From positions 266,235-330,234 of the forward strand of contig WYAX01000016.1 in the NCBI GenBank assembly GCA_011525625.1: DNA of 64,000 nt. Reading direction: 5' to 3'. The notes beneath the pieces were generated by a model, which had not been told where the DNA came from, did not search any database, and saw nothing but the letters and a program-made list of their open reading frames with translations. Below are positions 54,053 through 61,495 of this stretch, piece after piece (position 1 is the first letter of the stretch; every line of letters begins with the position of its first letter). A program made the translations under genes and the position numbers. Source of the stretch: Nitrospira defluvii (GTDB lineage: Bacteria > Nitrospirota > Nitrospiria > Nitrospirales > Nitrospiraceae).

Positions 54053-54472
54053 ATGAGTGAACGTACCCTTGCCATCATCAAGCCGGACGCCGTGAAGAAG
54101 AATGCCATCGGCGACATTATCAATCGATACGAGAAGGCGGGGTTGAAGCCGGTCGCCATGCGTCTGATGCATCTGTCCAAGACCACGGCCCAAGGCTTCT
54201 ACGCGGTGCATAAGGCGCGTCCGTTCTTCGACAGCCTCTGTACCTTCATGTCGTCCGGGCCCTGTGTCGTGCTGGTGCTGGAGGGTGATAACGCCGTGAA
54301 GAAAAATCGTGAACTGATGGGAGCAACCGACCCGGCCAAGGCGGACAATGGCACCATTCGGGCGGCGCATGGAGCGAACATCGAATTCAATGCGGTGCAC
54401 GGATCGGATGCGCCCGAGACGGCCAAGTTCGAAATCGGGTATTTCTTCCCCGAAATGGAGTTGGTCGGGTAG
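54053..54472 (+). CDS. ndk: Nucleoside diphosphate kinase
   Basis: A 139-residue protein. [19 protein letters not shown] at the N-terminus and [21 protein letters not shown] with the catalytic histidine near residue 117 define it. It balances nucleoside triphosphates. The start ATG at 54053 has AAGGAG 12 nt upstream; the in-frame upstream extension is unlikely to be translated. Confidence 0.97.
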   Translation: MSERTLAIIKPDAVKKNAIGDIINRYEKAGLKPVAMRLMHLSKTTAQGFYAVHKARPFFDSLCTFMSSGPCVVLVLEGDNAVKKNRELMGATDPAKADNGTIRAAHGANIEFNAVHGSDAPETAKFEIGYFFPEMELVG

Positions 54473-54524
54473 GCGCACGTTGAGCGCGGACTTTTTCTAC
54501 CTGCATGCCGCTCGGCGGCCCGTC

Positions 54525-56030
54525 ATGGGCCGCCGGGCTCTGTTGTCTGTCCTCGGTGCCTCCCTTCTCGTCACTGTTCTGGCTGGTTGCGCGGGCTCGC
54601 CGACAATTCCGGTTGCAACATCGACCGAGACTCCTTCTGTTGAGGCTGAGACGCGTCTCTGGTATCAAGCCAACAGCGCGTTTTCCGATGGACGCTACTC
54701 CGCCGCCATTCATCTCTATGAACGCTATCTGACGACCTACCCGAAATCCCGTCGCGCGAACGAAGCCCATTGGGAATTGGGACAGTCGTATGAACAGATG
54801 GGCGAAGTGACGGGAGCATTGAAAGAGTACCGAATCTTGGCCGGTCCGGAGGGAGCCCCGGTGTCGTCGCAGAGCGTCTATGCTGAGCGTGCCCTGCATC
54901 GTATCGAGGCGTTGCGGAATCAAGCGACCGTGCCGGCCGGCGCCAGGTCCGGTCATACCGCGCTCTATGTGTCGTTCAGCAATTTGCCCCCTATGGCGCA
55001 GGTGGAATCGTGGGTCCGGCAGCTGAGCGCACAGGGCGTCAGCGCGATTCTCGTGGATGCCAGTTTAGAATCGTCATTTACCAGGCCGCCGACTCCCACT
55101 GTTGCTCCGACAAGCACTCCGTTGCCGACCCTCCCCACGGGCGCGTTGTTCGCGACCTCACAGGGTCCCGTGATGACCGACTGGTTCGGTGTGCTGGTCC
55201 CGCAAGCGCATGAGGTGGGCATGTCCGTGTTTGCAGTGCTCGATCTGTTTCGCGCCCCCTTGTCCGATCACCGTCAAGAATCGCGGATGTTGTTGTACGA
55301 TCCGACCAGGCGCAAGGTGCATCCCTGGACGCAGTTCGATCTCCTCGCCCCGCCGGTGCAGCAAGAGTTGGCGCAGCTGTTAGCCGATCTGGTGAGAAGC
55401 GGGGTCGATGGCATGGTCTTTCGCGCGCGGGCGGAAAACAGTTTTGCCTACGAGGTGAGTGACGGGGTGTTGCGTCAGTTTGAAACGCAGGTGCGTCAGC
55501 CGTCGTCGGACGTTGCTCAGGCGTTGCGTGAACGCATGACGGTCCGCCAGGACGCAGGGGCGTTGGCCTCGGATAAAACGCTCTGGCGGTGGGTAGGGTG
55601 GAAAGCTCGTCAAGAACTCGACGTGCTCGCCAGGCTGAAGAAGTATGTGCAGAAGGCGGTTCCACGGTTGCGCATGGTGCTGGAGATTCACCCCGAGGCC
55701 TTGTCGAATCCGACGTCGGCCTTGGTGAACTACGGCGAAGACGCCGCCGAGGCTCGCCGCCGGGGGTTTGATCTGCTGTTGGGGGGGCCGTCTCGTGAAG
55801 CGTCGGATGTGCGCGCTTTCGGCGGCTCATTCAAAGGCTGGAGTCGCGATGTGATTCAATCCGAGAAGGGGGAACCGCAAACCCTCCCCCAAGGCTGGGT
55901 GTTGCTGCGGACGCCAGCCGAGCACGGCGGCGGGATGTTCACGGGGCTGGCTCAGCAGGCGGATGAATTGCGGACGCCGGACATTCGCCATTTGGTGTTT
56001 GTGCCGGACGCGGCGCCGGCCGTTCCTTGA
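54525..56030 (+). CDS. Lipoprotein with TPR repeats and a TIM-barrel-like domain
   Basis: A 501-residue protein. The lipobox LLVTVLAGC ends near residue 22, so it is a lipoprotein. Residues about 40-105 resemble TPR repeats (WYQANSAFSDGRYSAAIHLY, then LGQSYEQMGEVTGALKEYRI). The larger C-terminal part (about 140-400) looks like a glycoside-hydrolase-like TIM barrel of the PgaB C-terminal/GHL13 type (TALYVSFSNLPPMAQVESWV, then VLDLFRAPL). Function is unknown; it may bind or hydrolyse an envelope polysaccharide. It starts 52 bp after ndk. Confidence 0.7.
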   Translation: MGRRALLSVLGASLLVTVLAGCAGSPTIPVATSTETPSVEAETRLWYQANSAFSDGRYSAAIHLYERYLTTYPKSRRANEAHWELGQSYEQMGEVTGALKEYRILAGPEGAPVSSQSVYAERALHRIEALRNQATVPAGARSGHTALYVSFSNLPPMAQVESWVRQLSAQGVSAILVDASLESSFTRPPTPTVAPTSTPLPTLPTGALFATSQGPVMTDWFGVLVPQAHEVGMSVFAVLDLFRAPLSDHRQESRMLLYDPTRRKVHPWTQFDLLAPPVQQELAQLLADLVRSGVDGMVFRARAENSFAYEVSDGVLRQFETQVRQPSSDVAQALRERMTVRQDAGALASDKTLWRWVGWKARQELDVLARLKKYVQKAVPRLRMVLEIHPEALSNPTSALVNYGEDAAEARRRGFDLLLGGPSREASDVRAFGGSFKGWSRDVIQSEKGEPQTLPQGWVLLRTPAEHGGGMFTGLAQQADELRTPDIRHLVFVPDAAPAVP

Positions 56031-56126
56031 CAAAGAAATCCTCAGCTTTTACGATCGCGCCACCTATAGCCGGAGCGCGTTTTATTCACGTAGGCCGCGA
56101 GACAGGCGGCCGCCAAGAGGAGTCCC

Positions 56127-56513
56127 ATGATACCGTCCAATCTTCGTTATCACCAGGAACACGAATGGGTTCGTGCTGAAGGCCAGCAGGCGACGGTCGG
56201 CATCAGTCATTTTGCGCAGGATGCGTTGGGCGACATCGTCTTTATCGATCTTCCTAAGGTGGGCGCCAAGGTGACGGCCGGCCAACAGATCGGCGAAGTC
56301 GAGTCCACCAAGACGACGTCCACCATCTACACGCCAGTGAGTGGGACCATCACCAAGATTAATGCCGATCTCAAAGATCATCCCGAAGTCGTGAACTCCG
56401 ATCCCTACGGTAAGGGATGGATGGTGGTGATCGACCTCACGGCTCCGGAAGAGGTCGACAAGCTCATGACGGCTGCACAGTACGAAACCTTTTTGAGCAC
56501 ACAGAAACACTGA
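56127..56513 (+). CDS. gcvH: Glycine cleavage system H protein
   Basis: A 128-residue lipoyl-carrier protein. EHEWVRAEGQQATVGISHFA at the N-terminus and GEVESTKTTSTIYTPVSG with the lipoylated lysine near residue 63 define it. It shuttles the aminomethyl group between P- and T-proteins. Here only the L-protein (lpdA) is next to it; the other gcv genes are elsewhere. AAGAGGAG precedes the ATG. Confidence 0.97.
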   Translation: MIPSNLRYHQEHEWVRAEGQQATVGISHFAQDALGDIVFIDLPKVGAKVTAGQQIGEVESTKTTSTIYTPVSGTITKINADLKDHPEVVNSDPYGKGWMVVIDLTAPEEVDKLMTAAQYETFLSTQKH

Positions 56514-56608
56514 GTCGTGGCCGCTTCGGCGACCTCGTGGATCGGTAACTGCCGCGTCATGGTCCAGGAGTTGTTCACGAAGGCGTCCCCTTCGGGCATG
56601 TGATTGAT

Positions 56609-58033
56609 ATGAAGCACCTCGCAATTCTAGGAGCCGGTCCAGGCGGCTATGTGGCGGCGATTCGTGCCGCTCAGTTGGGCGCACGTGTGACCGTGGTCGA
56701 AGATCAGGCCCTTGGCGGCGTCTGTTTGAACTGGGGTTGTATCCCAAGCAAGGCCCTGCTGTCGGTCGTCGAATTGGGCGACAAAGCCAAGAAGGCCAAG
56801 GATTTCGGGCTCGTGCTCCAGGGCACCGTGTCGTACGATCCCGCGGTGATGGTCGCGCGTAAAAACAAAGTCGTCTCCACCCTCGTCAAAGGCATCGCCA
56901 CCCTGTTCAAGACCTGGAACATCGAACACGTGGAAGGCCGGGGTGAGCTGGTGGATGCGCGAACCATTCGCGTCACCAAGCCGGATGGCACCACCATGCA
57001 GATCGCCGCCGACGGGGTGATCATCGCGACCGGCTCCTCCTGGCCAAACCTGCCGCTGTTTCCCATCGACGGAACTCAGCTGATCACCAGCAAACAGGCG
57101 CTGGACCTCGCACGTGTTCCTGCGAGCCTGCTCATCGTGGGCGGCGGGGTCGAAGGCTGTGAGTTCGCCTCTCTCTACAGCGGACTGGGGACGCAAGTTA
57201 CGTTGGTGGAACTGGTTCCTCGGGTGCTGCCGCTGGAGGATGAAGAAATCAGCCAGATGATGGAGCGTGAGCTCAAAAAGCGTGGCGTGGATATCCGTAC
57301 GGGTGTGACCGTGGAGAACATCGTTCGGCACCCAGATGTCGTCACGGCCCATCTTCGGGACGGGTTTTCGCTCAATGTCGAGCAGGTGCTGGTTTCTGTG
57401 GGGCGCGGGTTCAATTCGCGCGGGATCGGGCTGGAACAGGCCGGGGTGCAGGTCGGGGCGCGTGGCGAGATCCTCGTCAATGAACGGATGGAAACGAATG
57501 TTCCGGGTGTGTATGCCATCGGCGATGTCGTCGGTAAGGCGATGTTGGCGCATGTCGCCTCGCAACAGGGCAAGGTGGCGGTTGAGAACTTTATGGGGCA
57601 GAGCCGCAGTATCGACTACGATGTCATCCCGACCGGCATCTTTACGTTACCTGAAATCGGCCGGGTTGGGCTGACGGAACAGCAGGCCCGCGATCGCTGT
57701 GTGGCCAATGGGCAGGATCCGCAGCAGGGCGTCAAAGTCGGACGCTTCCGCTACGGGGGATTGGGAAAGGCCCAAGCGACGGGCGATATTCAAGGATTGG
57801 TGAAGGTTGTGGCGGATGGAACGACCGACCGGATTCTCGGCGTGCACATTCTTGGGGCGCATGCCACCGATCTCATCCATGAAGCGGCGTTGGCGATGCA
57901 TACCGGCGTGACCGTGTCCCGTGTGGCGGAGATGATTCATGCGCACCCCACGCTTGCCGAAGGGCTGATGGAGGCGATGGAAGATGTGCATGGACACGCC
58001 ATCCACCTTGCGAGGAAGACGCCCTCGACATGA
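56609..58033 (+). CDS. lpdA: Dihydrolipoyl dehydrogenase
   Basis: A 474-residue flavoprotein. FAD-binding GAGPGGYVAAIRAAQLG is followed by the redox disulfide in GGVCLNWGCIPSKALL near residue 45. The NAD-binding GGGVEGCEFASLYSGLG is near 176, and HAHPTLAEGLMEA near the end carries the catalytic His. It reoxidises lipoyl groups, here probably on GcvH and 2-oxoacid complexes. The ATG at 56609 is preferred; GTG 56600 adds 3 residues. Confidence 0.97.
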   Translation: MKHLAILGAGPGGYVAAIRAAQLGARVTVVEDQALGGVCLNWGCIPSKALLSVVELGDKAKKAKDFGLVLQGTVSYDPAVMVARKNKVVSTLVKGIATLFKTWNIEHVEGRGELVDARTIRVTKPDGTTMQIAADGVIIATGSSWPNLPLFPIDGTQLITSKQALDLARVPASLLIVGGGVEGCEFASLYSGLGTQVTLVELVPRVLPLEDEEISQMMERELKKRGVDIRTGVTVENIVRHPDVVTAHLRDGFSLNVEQVLVSVGRGFNSRGIGLEQAGVQVGARGEILVNERMETNVPGVYAIGDVVGKAMLAHVASQQGKVAVENFMGQSRSIDYDVIPTGIFTLPEIGRVGLTEQQARDRCVANGQDPQQGVKVGRFRYGGLGKAQATGDIQGLVKVVADGTTDRILGVHILGAHATDLIHEAALAMHTGVTVSRVAEMIHAHPTLAEGLMEAMEDVHGHAIHLARKTPST

Positions 58034-58575
58034 TGCATTCACTCCTCATCAAGCTGGCCATGCTGGCCGTCACACTTGGGTCGTTGCTCTGGATTGCGTC
58101 GGTGACGCCGGTCACGAAGGTGATGCCGCCGCAGGCGCACCTGCCTTCTCTGGCTCCCGCCGCGACCGCCTCCTCGAAGCCGCTGACTGCGTTGGAGGCG
58201 GTACCGAGGCCGGCAGCCGTCCAATCCGACCAGCCGGCCATCGTGTCGGTTCGCCCAGCCGCCAAGCCGGCTGAGGCGGTGGCGCGTTCAGCGATGCGGG
58301 AGAAGGCTCCCGTCGATCCACGTCCGGCCTCTCAAGGGACGGTGCGGCAGGTCGATCTCAATCAGGCCACGGTTGCCGATCTCGAAGCTTTGCCGGGCAT
58401 CGGTCCCAAGCTGGCTCAACGGGTGATTGATCACCGCGATGAGCGGGGCCCGTTTCACAGCGTGGACGACCTGCGGCAGGTGAGGGGAATCGGCCGCAAA
58501 AAATTCGATCGCCTTCGTCCTCATGTCCTCGTGACCGACACGCGATCCTTCCCCCGACACAAAGGAACCCTGTGA
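58030..58575 (+). CDS. ComEA-like helix-hairpin-helix protein
   Basis: A 181-residue protein with a hydrophobic N-terminal segment (residues 4-25, membrane anchor or signal), an Ala/Pro-rich linker to about 110, and two helix-hairpin-helix motifs ([20 protein letters not shown], then [20 protein letters not shown]). It resembles the DNA-binding receptor ComEA. The start overlaps lpdA (ATGA) and the stop overlaps tyrS (TGTGA), so lpdA, this gene and tyrS share an operon. Confidence 0.85.
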   Translation: MMHSLLIKLAMLAVTLGSLLWIASVTPVTKVMPPQAHLPSLAPAATASSKPLTALEAVPRPAAVQSDQPAIVSVRPAAKPAEAVARSAMREKAPVDPRPASQGTVRQVDLNQATVADLEALPGIGPKLAQRVIDHRDERGPFHSVDDLRQVRGIGRKKFDRLRPHVLVTDTRSFPRHKGTL

Positions 58576-59789
58576 CTCCCATTGCACAACAACTGGATCT
58601 CATTCTTCGAGGTAGTGTTGAGGTTATTCAGCCGAACGAGCTGGAATCAAAGCTCACTCGATCCATCAAAGAAAACCGTCCGCTTCGGGTCAAGGCAGGG
58701 TTTGACCCCACCGCGCCGGATCTTCACCTCGGCCATACGGTCCTGATTCACAAGCTCAAGCATTTCCAAGACCTCGGGCATCAGGTGATCTTTCTCATCG
58801 GCGATTTCACGGGGATGATCGGCGATCCGACGGGGCGGTCGGAGACCCGTGTCGCACTGTCGAAGGAAAAGGTGCTGGAGAATGCCAAGACCTACGAGCG
58901 CCAGATCTTCAAGATTTTGGATCCCCGGAAAACGCAGGTCGAATTTAACAGTCGCTGGATGAGCGCCATGACGGCCGACGGCATGATTGAGTTGAGCGCC
59001 CATTACACGGTGGCCCGGATGCTGGAGCGGGAGGACTTTCACAAGCGGTACACGGAGGGAACGCCCATCAGCATCCACGAGTTCATGTATCCCTTGATTC
59101 AGGGGTACGATTCCGTGGCGCTGAAGGCCGACGTTGAGTTGGGCGGGACGGATCAGAAGTTCAATCTATTGATGGGGCGAGATCTACAGCGGGACTACGG
59201 ACAGGAGGCGCAGGTCGTGATCACCATGCCGCTTCTGGAAGGGACCGACGGGGTCCGCAAGATGAGTAAGAGCTTCGGCAACTACATCGCGTTGGAAGAC
59301 AAGCCGGCGGACATGTTCGGCAAGCTGATGTCGATCAGCGATGTGCTGATGCATCGCTATTATGAACTGTTGACGACGGAAGATTTGGCGCGGATCAAGT
59401 CAGCCCATCCGATGGAGGCGAAGCAGAGCTTGGCTGAGCTGATCGTCGCTCGGTATCACGGGGCTGAAGCGGCTCGTGAAGCCAGAGGCGCGTTTCAGCA
59501 GAAGTTTCAGGCGCGTGAGTTTCCGGAGCAGCCCGACGCCCATGTGGTCTTGACGCCGTCCGATGTGAAAGATGCGGGCGCGCCTTCGATCAGCCTCGTC
59601 GAGTTGATTGCCAAGACCGGCTTGGTTCCCAGCAAAAGCGAAGCCCGACGCCTGATCGTTCAAGGCGGGGTGGAGGTGGAGGAGCAGAAGTTGACCGATG
59701 CCAACGCCGTGATCCCGTTGGCGGTCGGTACGAGGCTCCATCTGCGTGTGGGCCGTCGGAAGTTTGCGGTGGCGGAATACAGGAACTGA
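58572..59789 (+). CDS. tyrS: Tyrosyl-tRNA synthetase
   Basis: A 405-residue class I synthetase with HLGH in [22 protein letters not shown] near residue 233 ([15 protein letters not shown]) and a C-terminal S4 domain ([19 protein letters not shown]). It begins with GTG at 58572 overlapping the previous stop. It is the TyrS2-like form of about 400 residues. The promoter and tRNA-Gly remnant follow closely after the stop. Confidence 0.96.
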   Translation: MTPIAQQLDLILRGSVEVIQPNELESKLTRSIKENRPLRVKAGFDPTAPDLHLGHTVLIHKLKHFQDLGHQVIFLIGDFTGMIGDPTGRSETRVALSKEKVLENAKTYERQIFKILDPRKTQVEFNSRWMSAMTADGMIELSAHYTVARMLEREDFHKRYTEGTPISIHEFMYPLIQGYDSVALKADVELGGTDQKFNLLMGRDLQRDYGQEAQVVITMPLLEGTDGVRKMSKSFGNYIALEDKPADMFGKLMSISDVLMHRYYELLTTEDLARIKSAHPMEAKQSLAELIVARYHGAEAAREARGAFQQKFQAREFPEQPDAHVVLTPSDVKDAGAPSISLVELIAKTGLVPSKSEARRLIVQGGVEVEEQKLTDANAVIPLAVGTRLHLRVGRRKFAVAEYRN

Positions 59790-59809
59790 GCCGCGCGTGA
59801 GCCGTTGCC

Positions 59810-59838
59810 TTGACTTAGCGCGGCCGCCGGCGTAGGAT
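59810..59838 (+). promoter_or_regulatory. Sigma70-type promoter of the truncated tRNA-Gly
   Basis: TTGACT, a 17-nt spacer and TAGGAT, with the tRNA 5' end 22 bp beyond the -10 box, a normal distance for tRNA genes. It suggests that the tRNA was a functional gene before it was cut. Confidence 0.5.
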
Positions 59839-59859
59839 TCGATCTCTCGTTCTCACGGG

Positions 59860-59898
59860 GCGGGCGTAGCTCAGTGGTAGAGTCCTTGCTTCCCAAGC
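59860..59898 (+). pseudogene. Truncated tRNA-Gly (CCC), 5' part only
   Basis: GCGGGCGTAGCTCAGTGGTA with AGAG and the anticodon loop TTCCCAA (anticodon CCC) are typical of tRNA-Gly. After GCTTCCCAAGC the sequence changes: the 3' anticodon-stem strand GCAAG is replaced by GCCCT and no variable loop, T-arm or acceptor 3' strand follows. Homology stops in the anticodon arm. The rest of the gene was displaced or lost. Confidence 0.8.
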
Positions 59899-60354
59899 CC
59901 TTCAGATCTCGCTCACATATCCTCGTCAAGCCAAGGAAACCCGCTGTGGGAGCTGGTTTGCACGGGTTTGATCAGTTCGTTCTATTCTGGTCAATTTAGG
60001 TGAATTCCGTTCTGGTTTGCTGTGGGGCTGACACCGTAATGACACTAGATGTGGTCACTTGCCAGATGGAAAGCTAAATGGATTTTGGCCGAAAGATTGC
60101 TCACTAGAAGTCGGTAACAGCTTCGAATCTTCCGCGGGCTTTGTTGAATTGATTGTGACGCCGGTAACTTAATTCCCTCGTTGAGGGAGGAGCTGAGGAT
60201 AAACGTAAGTAGCGAGGAAGGTCCTTGTCGCCTTCGACCCGAAGATGTATGGTCGGTACACACGCAAACTGAGTTCATTCTCTAATATATAGACAAGGCA
60301 GCAGCTGATTCGAACAGATGATTAACCTTCTTTCAATCTATTGACCGAGTCACA
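59899..60354. other. AT-richer DNA behind the tRNA-Gly break, no gene seen
   Basis: The composition shifts to lower GC directly after the tRNA break. I see no integrase, no terminal inverted repeat and no credible ORF on either strand. Confidence 0.5.
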
Positions 60355-61014
60355 ATGAGGCTCCACTACGACACACAGTCAGGATTCCGCGTAGCAATCA
60401 TTGCGTTGGGTAGCGAAAGGCCTGTGAAAGAATTCATCAGACTGACTTTCGCCAACAAAGGTGATATCTACCTCTTCGATGAATTGCTGCCTGACAAAGA
60501 TCGGACAGAGCTACATCACCATCTGTCACTGCATGAGAGCGGAGCTATTTATCATCGAAGTCCTGGCAAGCCACGCGAAAGAATCCCAAAGAAAATGCTG
60601 TCAACACCATTGTCCGAAAGGCCTGCCGTCCATGTTTTCCCGCCGGCCACAACGACTTTATTTGAGGACTACTTCTATGAGGGGCATCAAACCGTGGGGT
60701 TGGAGGAAGACAACCAAATAATGATTTGGTGTCCGTATAAGACGGTAGTCGGATCGACGTTGAGATGGTCAATGGATCTGATAAATAGTGAAGATAATAG
60801 CATTGTTGATAGTGCCATACGGAACCGATTTGAATCAGTCACCCAAGACAGTTATGCCTACAGCTTCTGCCACCAAGGGCGAATTGTGGCGGTATGTATG
60901 GAGTTCATTGGAGGAACGGCCGAGGTAGATGATCAGAAGGTTAGAGCGACAGACGCTAAGCATCTTGTGCACCACAGAATATGGGTCTATGACAGTATAC
61001 AAGTCAGGGGCTGA
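60355..61014 (+). CDS. Hypothetical protein
   Basis: A 219-residue protein that I do not recognise. It has no signal peptide or membrane segment; it is rich in charged residues, with a His-rich loop near residue 53 (LHHHLSLHESGAIYH) and a central AVHVFPPATTTLFEDYFYEG stretch. Its codon use and AT content differ from the flanking housekeeping genes, in line with foreign origin. No ribosome-binding site of note precedes the ATG. It lies alone in the DNA behind the broken tRNA. Confidence 0.6.
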   Translation: MRLHYDTQSGFRVAIIALGSERPVKEFIRLTFANKGDIYLFDELLPDKDRTELHHHLSLHESGAIYHRSPGKPRERIPKKMLSTPLSERPAVHVFPPATTTLFEDYFYEGHQTVGLEEDNQIMIWCPYKTVVGSTLRWSMDLINSEDNSIVDSAIRNRFESVTQDSYAYSFCHQGRIVAVCMEFIGGTAEVDDQKVRATDAKHLVHHRIWVYDSIQVRG

Positions 61015-61495
61015 GGAGGATGTGTCTGATACGTCGAAACCCGATACCAAACCTCAGTTTTCACCACATGGGCTAGGTCGGTTCTTTGTTTACGTTTCGT
61101 GTATCCTTCCCTCCTTCTACCAAAATTCTTTTGAAGCTCTGTAATTCATAGCTTGATGCATCATTGGGGCAAGCACTTTGATAATTGATGCTCGTCGTCA
61201 TATTGGAGGGATAATACTGGCAGTGGGAATTTGACTTTCCTTTCAACATGGCTTCTGTTTGTAATTGCGAATCGGCAGGTCATGTGACCTGATCGTAAGC
61301 GTTGAAGGTCAGAACCTAGTGGTCAAGACAATAGGTGCACTACTAGACAATACACGTATAGGTATTCTGTCGTGTGGCATCGGGGGCCAATTGGCTCGGG
61401 CCATAAAAGTCATTGCGTTTATCATATAGGCAGCATACCCTCCGGCGCGATTCAGTCTCTGCTCGAATCCAAGTCGTCACCATGGAGGTGTTGGC
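61015..61495. other. Intergenic DNA upstream of the RHS gene
   Basis: A 481-bp AT-richer gap. No credible ORF is seen. GGAGGTG near 61484 is the ribosome-binding site of the RHS gene. No clear promoter pair or repeat is recognised. Confidence 0.4.

Noticed and set aside
60045..60278. 77-residue ORF on the minus strand in the AT-rich gap
   Set aside because: No ribosome-binding site, no recognisable domain and a composition like random sequence.
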